Shown: piece by piece, positions 33,216-41,791 of the stretch
Layout of the letters: each line of letters begins with the position of its first letter
Position numbering within the stretch: the first letter of the stretch is position 1
Assembly: GCA_963792675.1 (NCBI GenBank)
Contig: CAWBWT010000007.1
Coordinates: forward strand, 44,122 to 108,121
Direction of reading: 5' to 3'
Source of the DNA: JBBROS01 sp963792675
GTDB lineage: Bacteria > Pseudomonadota > Alphaproteobacteria > Acetobacterales > Acetobacteraceae
DNA length: 64,000 nt
The notes under the pieces: generated by a model
The model's input: the letters and a program-made list of their open reading frames with translations, nothing else
What the model was told of the DNA's origin: nothing
The model's database searches: none
Translations under genes and position numbers: made by a program

Positions 33216-34937
33216 TGGACCCTGTGACCCTGGCCGTGGTGTGCGGCGCCTTGGAACAGATCGCCGACGAGATGGACCTGCATCTCATCCGCGCCGCGAT
33301 CTCGCCGATCATTTCCGAAACCCAACGATTGCGCGCACGGCCTGTACGACGCCGTGTCGGGCGAGACCATCGCCCAAGGCGGCTACGGGCTGCCGCAGTT
33401 CCTGGCGAACATGCAATGGACGGTGCAGCGCGTGATCGCCGTCGCGGCCGCCGAGGGCGGGTTCCACGAGGGCGATTTGTGGATCGTCAACGACCCCTAC
33501 CTGAGCGGCACCCACCTCAACGACGTGATCCTGGTCTCGCCGGCCTTCGTGGACGGCAAGCTGTTCGCGCTGTTCGCCAACACCGGCCATTGGTTGGACA
33601 TGGGCGGCAGCGTGCCCGGCGGCTGGGCGCCGTCGGCGACCGAGATCCACCAGGAAGGCATCATCATTCCGCCGTTGAAGCTGTTCGACCAGGGCCGCTA
33701 CAACGCGGCGTTGGTGCGGCTGATCACCGCCAACGTTCGGCTGCCGCGGCAGCTCGAGGGCGACCTCGCGGCCATGATCAACGTGTTCGCGGTCGGCCGC
33801 CGCGGCCTCGATGCGCTGGCCGCGAAGTACGGGGAGCCGACGCTGCGCGCCTGCATCGCCGAGCTGATGGGCCGGTCGGAGCAGATGATGCGCTCCTTCA
33901 TTGCCGAGATCCCGGACGGCACCTATCGGGTGGTGGACTGGTTCTACAATGACGGCGTGGACGACAAGCCGCTGAAGGTGGCGCTGGCCATCACCGTCGC
34001 GGGCTCCGACCTGCATTTCGACTTCACCGGCACGGCGCCGACCGCGCGCGGGCCGATGAACATCTCCGACGGCACCACGATGTCGATGTGCCTGGTCGCG
34101 CTGAAGCACGTCTTCCCGGGCGTGCCGGTGAACGGCGGCGCGTTCCGGCCGACCCGCTTCACCATCCCCGAGCGATCGATCCTGGCCGCCCAGTACCCGT
34201 CGCCGGTGGGCGGCACCACCGACGTCGTGCAGCGCGTGGTGGACGTGGTGTTCGCGGCCCTCGCACAAGCGACTCCCGGCCTGGTGCCGGCCGCGCCGTT
34301 CGGCACCACCGGCGGTTACCACGTGGCGGTCTACCCCTTCCCCGGCGGCTACGGCGCCAGCCGCGAGTCGGACGGCCTGGTCAATGGCACGCCGCCGGGC
34401 TCGATGGCGAAGTTCATGTCGGTCGAGATGTCCGAACACCGCTATCCGCTGCGGTTCGAGCACTACGCCATCCGCGACGGCTCGGGCGGCGCCGGGCTGC
34501 ACCGGGGCGGCTGCGGCTCGACCTACGGCATCACCGCGCTGGGCGATTGCGTGGTGTCGATCCTGGGCGACCGGGTGGACCACCGGCCGCCCGGCATCGA
34601 AGGCGGCGGCCCGGCGGCGGCGAACGACGTGCGCTTCCGCGTCGGCGGCGCGGAGTGGGTGCCGCCGATGCGCTCCAAGGCCGAGCGGATCACGCTGGCG
34701 GCCGGCGACCGCGTGGTGCTGTCCTCCCCGGGCGGCGGCGGCTAAGGCAATCCGCTGGAGCGCGAGCTTGCCGGCGTCGCGCGGGACCTGGATTGCGGGC
34801 TGATCGGCCAGGACAAGCCGGAACAGGTCTACGGCGTGGTGGTGGCCCGCACGGCCACTCTTGGCGACCGCCAGCGGTTCACGCTGGACGCCCCGGCAAG
34901 CGCAGACCGGTGCCGGGCCATGCGGGGCGGGAAGTAG
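33215..34937 (+). pseudogene. Hydantoinase/oxoprolinase HyuB, frameshift plus premature stop
   Basis: ATG 33215 begins MDPVTLAVVCGALEQIADEM. At 33321-33323 CCC in place of CC shifts the frame in the conserved SETNDCAHGLYD segment. The next frame then runs well (DLWIVNDPYLSGTHLNDVIL, YPSPVGGTTDVVQRVVDVVF). At 34743-34745 the tyrosine of the conserved GGGGYGNPLERE is TAA; the same frame continues as GNPLERELAGVARDLDCGLI to TAG 34937. The complete gene would give about 573 residues, normal for HyuB. Such enzymes hydrolyse cyclic imides/lactams or carboxylate acetone-like ketones with ATP. With HyuA truncated, the complex is lost. Confidence 0.88.
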
Positions 34938-35048
34938 TTCGCTTGCAGATGGTAAGCTAGACGCTATTCTCCGGCATGCAACGAACGCCGGAGTGCCGGG
35001 CGGTTCACCGCGACGGGCGCAGATCCGGGCGGTTGGGAGGGAATAAGA

Positions 35049-35884
35049 ATGGGCGCGTTCAAGGCACCACGCATCGCGGCCGTCATCGCCGCCGTCCTGC
35101 TCGCCGCCGCAAGGGCTGCGGACCTCAAGATCGGGGTGGTCGACCCCTACTCGGGCGGCATGGCGCTGTATGGCGACGAGATGACGCGCGGCTACGACAT
35201 CGCCGTCGACCAGGCCAACGCAAGCGGCGGCGTGCTGGGCCGCAAGGACGCGGTCGTACGCGGCAGCGCCACCAGCGCGCAGGAGGGCATCGCCGCCGTG
35301 GAGCAGCTCGTGGGCCGCGACAAGGTGGACGTGCTGGCCGGGACCTACGTCACCGCCATCTCCAACGCGGCCAGCGAGGCAGCGCTCAACAACGGCAAGC
35401 TCTACTGGGAAACCAACGCGCTCGCCCGCGACCTCACCGACCGCGGCCTGCCGAATTTTGCACGTACAGGCCCCGACAGCTCCGCCTTCGCCCGCCGCTC
35501 GGTCGAGGGCGTGCTGCAGCTCGCGCTGCCGAGCTCGGCCGGGCGCCGAAGGACGCCAAGGTGTGGATCGAGCACGAGGATTCGGCGTTCGGCACCTCCA
35601 TCGCCAAGGAGCAGGAGCAGCTGCTGAAGGCGGCCGGGGTGCAGGTCAGCGTCGGCTCGCACAGCGCCCGCGCAGTGGACCTGTCCGACTCGATTCTGCG
35701 CGCCAAGAACGCCAACCCCGACCTGTGGCTCTCGACCGGCTACGGCGTCAAGTACGACAAGACGATGCAGAACACGCGCGCTTTGCCGGTGATCGCGCAA
35801 TGGCAGGACGGCCAGGTGCGCGCGGTGTTTCCGAAGGAAGCGATGGCGCCGGGCACGGCGCTGGCCGAGCTCGGGCGCAAGTAG
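35049..35884 (+). pseudogene. Branched-chain amino-acid-type binding protein LivK, frameshift and internal deletion
   Basis: ATG 35049 with GGGAGGGAATAAG upstream starts a signal peptide (AVIAAVLLAAARA) and lobe 1: LKIGVVDPYSGGMALYGDEM. A base is missing near 35531 in LPELGRAPKDAKVW; the next frame continues to NPDLWLSTGYG. There a large part of lobe 2 is absent: the text jumps straight to VKYDKTMQNTRALPVIAQWQ and the C-terminal VFPKEAMAPGTALAELGRK. The family has about 390-410 residues; only about 278 can be assembled. The missing part lies near 35.74 kb. The protein cannot bind ligand normally. Confidence 0.85.
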
Positions 35885-35918
35885 CCGGCGACGGCAGCCG
35901 GCGGAACCACGCGGCCGA

Positions 35919-36759
35919 CCTCGTCAACGTCGCCGCGGTCGGCGTCCTGCTGGGCGGCATCTATGCGCTCGTCAGCGTCGGGCTGAACCTGATCTTCGGG
36001 GTGATCCGCATCGTCAACTTCGCCCAAGGCGAGTTCGTGATGCTCGGCATGTATGGCACCTACGCCGCCTACAGCGTGCTGAACCTCGACCCATACCTTG
36101 CCGTAATCGTCGTGGTGCCGGGTCTGTTCGTCCTGGGCGCCGTCGTGCAGCGGCTGATCCTGGCGCCGCTGCGCAACGAGCCGGCGATGCAGATTCGCGA
36201 CCTTCGGCCTGTTGCTGCTGCTGCAGAACCTGGTGCTCGCGGCCACCCGGGGCACGGCGTACAGCGTGCCGAGCGCCGTCGCCGGAACCAGCATCGGCGT
36301 CGCCGGCGTCCAGGTCGGTCTGGTGCGCGTGATCGCCCTGGTCGCGGCGACGGCGGTGGCCGTCGTGCTCGGCCTGTTCCTCAAGCGCAGCATGCTCGGC
36401 CGGGCGATCCGCGCGCTGGCGCAGGACCGGGCGGCGGCGCGGCTGGTGGGGATCGACGTCGACCGGATCTACATGCTGACCTTCGGCATCGGCGCGGCGC
36501 TGGCGGGGCTCGCGGGCTGCCTGCTGACGCCGATCTACTCGCTGTCGCCGCAGATCGGCTGGGCGGGCTCGGCAGCGTGCTCGGCGCCTATGTCGGCGGC
36601 TTCGTCGTCGGATTGACCGAGGCGTTGGCCGGCTACTATCTCGACCCCGCGTTGAAATACGCGGTGCTGTTCGCGGTGTTCATCGCCGTGCTGATCGTGC
36701 GGCCCTCGGGGCTGTTCGGCCAGGTCGGCGCCGAGGAGGTCGGCGTCCGTGAGCACTGA
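35919..36759 (+). pseudogene. Branched-chain amino-acid-type permease LivH, no start, frameshifts, internal deletion
   Basis: The sequence enters as DLVNVAAVGVLLGGIYALVS, GLNLIFGVIRIVNFAQGEFV, without any ATG/GTG start. Near 36195 the frame changes (EPAMQI to ATFGLLLLLQNLVLAAT). It continues through RAIRALAQDRAAARLVGIDV to TPIYSLSPQIG. At about 36.55 kb roughly 15 residues of the family are missing, and the text resumes in another frame at LGGLGSVLGAYVGGFVVGLT, ending at TGA 36759. All key loops are recognisable but the gene is non-functional. Confidence 0.85.
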
Positions 36760-36891
36760 CGAAGGCCAGGCGCCGGCGATCGTAGCGGCTGAACGCCCGC
36801 CGATCAGACGGGACGCCGTCCGGCGGCCGCTGCCGGTTAAGACCTTCGCCGGTGAGCTGCCGCTGGCACTCGCCGTGCTCGCCGCCCTGAG
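36749..36891 (+). pseudogene. LivM-like permease, N-terminal fragment
   Basis: GTG 36749 overlaps the livH stop in the usual livHM fashion. About 46 residues (APAIVAAERPPIRRDAVRRP, ELPLALAVLAAL) look like the LivM N-terminus up to its first membrane helix. The reading is then interrupted at about 36.89 kb by the start of a LivF-like ATPase. The remainder of livM and all of livG are absent. Confidence 0.6.
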
Positions 36892-37113
36892 CTGCTGTCG
36901 GTCGATGGCGTCACCGCCGGCTACGGCGATGCGACCGTGCTGCTCGACGCGTCGTTCCGGGTCGCGGCCGGCGAGATCGTCGCCATCGTCGGCGCCAACG
37001 GGGCCGGCAAGACGACCCTGCTGTCGACGGTGGCCGGCCTGGTGCGGGCCCGGGCGGGCCGCATCAGCTTCCGCGGCCAGGATATCACCCGCCGCGCCTA
37101 CATGGGACTGTGA
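36892..37113 (+). pseudogene. LivF-like ABC ATPase, N-terminal fragment
   Basis: 73 residues in frame: LLSVDGVTAGYGDATVLLDA, Walker A AIVGANGAGKTTLLSTVAGL and RISFRGQDITRRAYMGL, then TGA. A LivF has about 235 residues; the Q-loop, signature and Walker B are missing. It ends 13 bases before the stop of the convergent sugar permease at 37127, so the 3' deletion reached the edge of that operon. Confidence 0.85.
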
Positions 37114-37126
37114 CGCCGCCGCCGGA

Positions 37127-38083
37127 TCAGCGCTCGGCTTCCCGGCCATACAGCAGCAGCAGACCGAGGATGATCACCCCGTAGATGATGCTGCGGCCGT
37201 ATTGCGGCATGTTCAGCGCCATCAGCACGCTGACGAGCGCGACCAGGCTGACGGTGCCGGCGACCACGCCGACATAGTGGCCGCGGCCCCCGAGGATCGC
37301 GACGCCGCCGATCACCACCGCGGCGATCGACTGGAACAGGTACGGGTCGCCCATGCCGAGCGCGGCTTGTCCGCCGAAGCCGACCAGCATGATGCCCGCC
37401 GCCGCCGAGAAAAACCCGCTCAGGGCATAGAGCGCGACCGTCACCGCCGTGACGTTGATGCCGGCGAGGTAGCTGGCGCGCGCGCTCGTGCCGACCGCAT
37501 AGGTCCGCCGCCCGAAGCCCGTCAGGCTGAGCACGGCGGAAACGACGGCCGCGACCGCGACCCAGACCCAAAGCGCTGCGGGAATGCCGAGCAAGCTGCC
37601 GTGCACCGCGTTCCGAACCAGCGGCGGCGCATACGAGGCGCAGGCGCCGCAGGTCATGCCGCCGCTGAACCCGAGCGTGAGCCCCTGCATGATGCCGTTC
37701 ATCGCCAGCGTCATCACGACGGCCGGCACGTTGAACAGCGCGATCCCGACGCCGTTCAGCGCGCCGACGCCCAGCCCCATGCCCAGCGTCAGCAGCAGCC
37801 CCCAGGCGGCGCGGTCGTCCTGCCCCAGCGATGACGTCACCATCAGGATCGCCGCCCCGTTCAGGACCCAGGGCACCGAGAGGTCGATCCCGCCGATCAG
37901 GATGACGAACATCTGCCCGGCCGCGACCAAGCCGACGAAGGAGGCGACCACGAGCACGGCCGAGATGCTGTCCAGGCTGCCGAAGCCCGGCCGCACCTGC
38001 GCCCCGATCACGAACAGCAGCACGGCGGCGAGCCCGGCGTAGAGGATCCGGCGCCGGTCCGGGGTCAGCAGGGCGCGCATCAT
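37127..38083 (-). CDS. Sugar ABC transporter permease 2 (RbsC/XylH-like)
   Basis: 318 residues, about eight to ten membrane helices of the RbsC type. The signature GQMFVILIGGIDLSVPWVLN matches the conserved GGIDLSVG region, and AVVIGGVAILGGRGHYVGVV the C-terminal one. ATG 38083 overlaps the previous stop (ATGA). It ends with a polar tail, GREAER. It forms the channel with permease 1. This is the fourth and last gene of the operon 41655-37127. It lies convergently 13 bases from the decayed liv genes. Confidence 0.9.
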   Translation of the reverse strand: MMRALLTPDRRRILYAGLAAVLLFVIGAQVRPGFGSLDSISAVLVVASFVGLVAAGQMFVILIGGIDLSVPWVLNGAAILMVTSSLGQDDRAAWGLLLTLGMGLGVGALNGVGIALFNVPAVVMTLAMNGIMQGLTLGFSGGMTCGACASYAPPLVRNAVHGSLLGIPAALWVWVAVAAVVSAVLSLTGFGRRTYAVGTSARASYLAGINVTAVTVALYALSGFFSAAAGIMLVGFGGQAALGMGDPYLFQSIAAVVIGGVAILGGRGHYVGVVAGTVSLVALVSVLMALNMPQYGRSIIYGVIILGLLLLYGREAER

Positions 38084-39081
38084 CGCCGCCGCAACGCGCG
38101 GCCGATGCCGCTGGCCAGCACCACCGCGGCGACCAGGAACAGGCCCTCGTAGAAGGACTGGTACAGCGGGTCGATCTGCGCGAAGAACAGGATGTTGACG
38201 ATCATCGTCGTGACGAACGCGCCCATGATGGCGCCCACCGCGCTGCCGCGCCCGCCGAACAGGCTGACGCCGCCCAGCACGACGGCGACGATGGAGGTCA
38301 GCGTGTAGCCGTTGCCGGTGGTGGCGTCCCCGGCGGTCGCGTTGGCGGCCAGCAGCAGCCCGGCGGCGGCCGAGCAAGCGCCGCCCAGCATGTAGGTCAG
38401 CACCTTGGTCCGCCGCGCGTCGATGCCGTTGGCCGCGGCCGCGTCCTCGTCGTTGCCGATGGCGTAGATCCCGACGCCCAGCCGCGTCCGCCGCAGCACC
38501 CACCAGAGCAGCACCAGCAGCGCCACGTAGACCAGCGACAGCGGCCCGGACGGGTTGGCGAGCAGTGCGGTGAAGCCGTCCGGGACCTGCCCGCCGGGTT
38601 GCGGCAGCACGCGGATGGCGATGCCCTGGAAGATCGACAGCGTCGCCAGCGTCACCAGGATCGGCTGCAGCCGCCCGTAGGCCACCAGCGCCCCGTTCAG
38701 CAACCCGCAGGCGGCGCCGATCAGCAGCACGCCCGCGGCCCCCACCACGGTGCTGCCGACGCTGTCGCCGAGTCCGATCGCGGCCACGGCGTTGGCGAGG
38801 TCGATCACGCCGCCCACCGAAAGGTCGATCCCGCGCGTCAGCACGACCAGCGTCTGCGCGATCGCCGCCAGCACGAGCGGCATGGTGTTGTTGACCGTCG
38901 TGGTCAGCTCGAAATCGCCGGGCAGCATGCCCTGGGCGCGGTAGTAGATGCCGCAATAGAGCGCCAGGCTCGCCAGCAGCATGGCCCCGGCCAGGATCAG
39001 CCCGACATTCTGCCCGAGCCAATGCCTCCCGCGCGGACGGCGCCGGGCTGGGGGTAGGGCCGCCACCGGCTCAGGCGGCAT
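38080..39081 (-). CDS. Sugar ABC transporter permease 1 (RbsC-like)
   Basis: 333 residues, RbsC-type. LVVLTRGIDLSVGGVIDLAN is the family signature, followed by LRRTRLGVGIYAIGNDEDAA and VVLGGVSLFGGRGSAVGAIM. ATG 39081 lies 11 bases inside the end of the ATPase gene, so translation is coupled. Most RbsABC systems have one permease gene; two different permease genes after one double ATPase are seen in a subset such as AraH/YtfT-YjfF-like systems. Confidence 0.92.
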   Translation of the reverse strand: MPPEPVAALPPARRRPRGRHWLGQNVGLILAGAMLLASLALYCGIYYRAQGMLPGDFELTTTVNNTMPLVLAAIAQTLVVLTRGIDLSVGGVIDLANAVAAIGLGDSVGSTVVGAAGVLLIGAACGLLNGALVAYGRLQPILVTLATLSIFQGIAIRVLPQPGGQVPDGFTALLANPSGPLSLVYVALLVLLWWVLRRTRLGVGIYAIGNDEDAAAANGIDARRTKVLTYMLGGACSAAAGLLLAANATAGDATTGNGYTLTSIVAVVLGGVSLFGGRGSAVGAIMGAFVTTMIVNILFFAQIDPLYQSFYEGLFLVAAVVLASGIGRALRRR

Positions 39082-40591
39082 CGCGTACTGCGGCGGACAC
39101 CACCTGCTCGGCGCTGATCGCGTCGCCTTCCAGCTCGCGCACGATACGTCCCTCGCGCATCACCAGCACGCGGTGGCAGAGATGGGCGAGCTCCTCGGCG
39201 TCGCTCGAATAGAACAGGATCGCCCGGCCGGCTTCGGCCAGGCGCATGATCAGGCCGTAGATCTCGTGCTTGGTGGCGACGTCCACCCCGCGGGTCACGT
39301 CGTACAGCAGCAGCACCTTCGGCTCCGTCAGCAGCCAGCGGCCGAGCAGGACCTTCTGCTGGTTGCCGCCCGACAGCGCCCCCACCGGGGTGGCGAGGCT
39401 CGCGGTGCGGACCTTCAGCCGCGCGACCTCGACGCGCGCGAGGCGGCGTTCGGTCGCGCCCCGCAGGATCCCGAACCGGGCGATCTGCGGCAGGATGGCC
39501 AGCGACAGGTTGTCGCGCACGCTCATCGGCAGCAGCAGCCCTTCGCTTTTGCGGTCCTCCGGCACCAGTGCGGTCGCGTTGCGGCCGATGGCGTCGCGCG
39601 GGCTGCGCAGCCGGGCCACACGCTCGCCCACCCGCACCTCGCCGCCGGCCGCCCGCTCGGCGCCGAACAGGGTGAAGAACAGCTCGCGGTGTCCGTGGCC
39701 GGCCAAGCCGCCGACGCCGACGATCTCGCCCGGCGCGACCTGCAGGTCGGTGGGCGCAAGCCGCTTGCCGGACAGGGCACGCACGGACAGTGCCGGCCGG
39801 GCCGCGGCGGGACGGGGCGGCTTCGGCGGGTAGAGCGTCGTGACCGATTGCCCCGTCATCAACGTCACCGCCTCGTCCTCGCTGAGCTCGCGAAAGGTGC
39901 CGACGTGGCGACCGCCGCGGAACACCGTGATCCGGTCGGCGATTGAGCGGACCTCGTTCCAGCGGTGGGAGGTGAACACGATGCAGGCGCCCGCGTCCCG
40001 CAGCCGGGCGATCAGGCCGAACAGCCAGGCCACCTCCCGCTCGACCAGCGAGGACGTCGGCTCGTCGAGGAACAGGATGGCGGGGTCGTGGCTGACCGCC
40101 CGGGCGATCTCGACCATTTGCCGGTCGGCCAGCGGGATCTCCTCGACCAGGGCGCGCGGGTCGATGTGCTCGACGCCAAGGCCCGACAGCACCGCCTCGG
40201 CGCGGGACGCCATGGCGGTGCGGGCGATCAGGCCCGAGCGGGCGCGCGGCTCGCGGCCGAGCAGCAGGTTCTCGGCGACCGTCATGCCCGGCAGCAAGGT
40301 CAGCTCCTGGAACACCGTCCACGCGCCCCGTGCATGGGCGGCCGGCGGCCCGCTCAGCCGGACCTCCTGCCCCAGCAGGCGGATCGTGCCGGCGTCCGGC
40401 AGCACGCGGCCGCCCAGCGCCTTGATCAGCGTGCTTTTGCCGGCGCCGTTCTCGCCGACCAGTGCGTGGACCTCGCCCCGCTCGGCGGCGAACGAGGCGC
40501 GATCGAGCGCCTGGACGCCGCCGAACGCCTTCGACAGCTCGACCGCCTCGACGGCCGTCTGGCCGTCGGCGACCGCTTCGTCGGCCGTCAT
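39071..40591 (-). CDS. Sugar ABC transporter double ATPase (RbsA/YtfR-like)
   Basis: 506 residues from ATG 40591, which overlaps the binding-protein stop (ATGA); an upstream ATG at 40627 is less likely. The first ATPase half has LVGENGAGKSTLIKALGGRV and AILFLDEPTSSLVEREVAWL. Its signature segment IPLADRQMVEIARA lacks the usual SGGQ. The second half has a degenerate Walker A (EIVGVGGLAGHGHRELFFTL), a good signature VGALSGGNQQKVLLGRWLL and LLLYDVTRGVDVATKHEIYG. This asymmetry is normal for RbsA-type proteins. It powers uptake of a monosaccharide or a related compound. Confidence 0.94.
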   Translation of the reverse strand: MTADEAVADGQTAVEAVELSKAFGGVQALDRASFAAERGEVHALVGENGAGKSTLIKALGGRVLPDAGTIRLLGQEVRLSGPPAAHARGAWTVFQELTLLPGMTVAENLLLGREPRARSGLIARTAMASRAEAVLSGLGVEHIDPRALVEEIPLADRQMVEIARAVSHDPAILFLDEPTSSLVEREVAWLFGLIARLRDAGACIVFTSHRWNEVRSIADRITVFRGGRHVGTFRELSEDEAVTLMTGQSVTTLYPPKPPRPAAARPALSVRALSGKRLAPTDLQVAPGEIVGVGGLAGHGHRELFFTLFGAERAAGGEVRVGERVARLRSPRDAIGRNATALVPEDRKSEGLLLPMSVRDNLSLAILPQIARFGILRGATERRLARVEVARLKVRTASLATPVGALSGGNQQKVLLGRWLLTEPKVLLLYDVTRGVDVATKHEIYGLIMRLAEAGRAILFYSSDAEELAHLCHRVLVMREGRIVRELEGDAISAEQVVSAAVRDAA

Positions 40592-41655
40592 GCCGGCGGC
40601 AGGCGCACCTCGAGCGTGCCGCCGCACGGCGTGCCGTTCAGCGCCGCCTCGACGCAGAGCTTCAGGATCGGGCTGTCGCCGCCATCGGTGAAGTCTGCGA
40701 AGAAGCTGTCGGGCTGGTCGGTGAAGGCGGTTTCGCCGAGCTTGACCTGGGCGGAGGTGAGCGGCGCGAGCGGGACCTTCAGGTCGCGCTTGGGATACTG
40801 GTTGTGCAGGATGCGCCGGACCAGCTCGAGCGAGATGACGGACAAATAGGGCGGCTGCCCGATCGACAAGCCGTCCACCTTGGTGCCGTTATAGCCGACC
40901 ATGAATTGGCGGAAGCCGTTCTCGGCCTCGCCGGCGACCGGCGGGATCTTGCGGTTGGCGCCGGCGAAGGCCTTGATCACCCCGTCCGTGCCGCCCTGGC
41001 ACCAGATGCCGTCGATCTCCGGCAGCGAGGGTAGGATCGCCGCCGTGTTGCGCTCCGCGGTCGAGCTGTCCCACATGCCGGTGTAGCGGTTGATCACCTT
41101 GATGCCGGGCGCCTTGGCGAACACGTCCTCGGCGCCCTTGTTGCGCGCCTGATCGACCTCCGTGCCGGCCACCCCCGTCACCATGATGACGTTGCCTTTG
41201 CCGTTCAGCTTGCCGACCAGGAAATCGGCCCAGGCGCGGCCCATCTCGTACTGGTCGGTGTTGACCTTCAGGCACTTGTCGGTGGTGACGGTGTTGTCGA
41301 AGGCGACCATCAGGATGCCGCGCCCGGCGCCCTGGTTGATGATGCCGTTCAGCCCGGTGGGCGACGCGGCGTTGATGATGATCGCATCCGGCCGCTGGGC
41401 GATGATGTTCGAAAGCTGCTGCGACTGCTTGCTGACGTCGTTGTCGGCATTGAAGATGCTGCCCTCGATCTCCGACTTGAACGGCTCCATCTGCAGCGCC
41501 GCCTTGAACACGTTCTCCATCTCGATGCGCCACTTGTTGCCGATGTACGAGTTCGACAGCGCGACCTTGAACTTCTTGGTCTGCGCCGAGCCGATGCGCG
41601 GCGCGGCGAAGGCGGCGGCTCCGGCAATCAGCAGCGTGCGGCGGTATGCGGCCAT
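40588..41655 (-). CDS. Sugar ABC transporter substrate-binding protein (family 2)
   Basis: 355 residues. Signal peptide RRTLLIAGAAAFAAPRIGSA, then FKVALSNSYIGNKWRIEMEN. The periplasmic-binding-protein-2 fold shows IIAQRPDAIIINAASPTGLN and ILMVAFDNTVTTDKCLKVNT, the hinge/ligand face of ribose/xylose-type proteins. GGGAGGAAACACG lies just before the ATG. It is the first gene of the four-gene importer operon. The ligand is unknown; the xylan locus downstream makes a pentose possible, which is inference. Confidence 0.92.
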   Translation of the reverse strand: MAAYRRTLLIAGAAAFAAPRIGSAQTKKFKVALSNSYIGNKWRIEMENVFKAALQMEPFKSEIEGSIFNADNDVSKQSQQLSNIIAQRPDAIIINAASPTGLNGIINQGAGRGILMVAFDNTVTTDKCLKVNTDQYEMGRAWADFLVGKLNGKGNVIMVTGVAGTEVDQARNKGAEDVFAKAPGIKVINRYTGMWDSSTAERNTAAILPSLPEIDGIWCQGGTDGVIKAFAGANRKIPPVAGEAENGFRQFMVGYNGTKVDGLSIGQPPYLSVISLELVRRILHNQYPKRDLKVPLAPLTSAQVKLGETAFTDQPDSFFADFTDGGDSPILKLCVEAALNGTPCGGTLEVRLPPA

Positions 41656-41791
41656 CGTGTTTCCTCCCTGCCTCGTTCTCCGGGCATCGCGGAGCCTGCG
41701 TCAGCGCGGTTGATCGGGCAAGCGCCAGCAGGTCGTTCTCGTGCGGCTGGTCATGCAGCTTGGCGGCGGGCAGGCCGTCATGCGTTCGCCC

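Noticed and set aside
37127..39022. A single 631-codon frame on the minus strand
   Set aside because: Only its last 318 codons are permease 2; the first half is an out-of-frame reading of permease 1.
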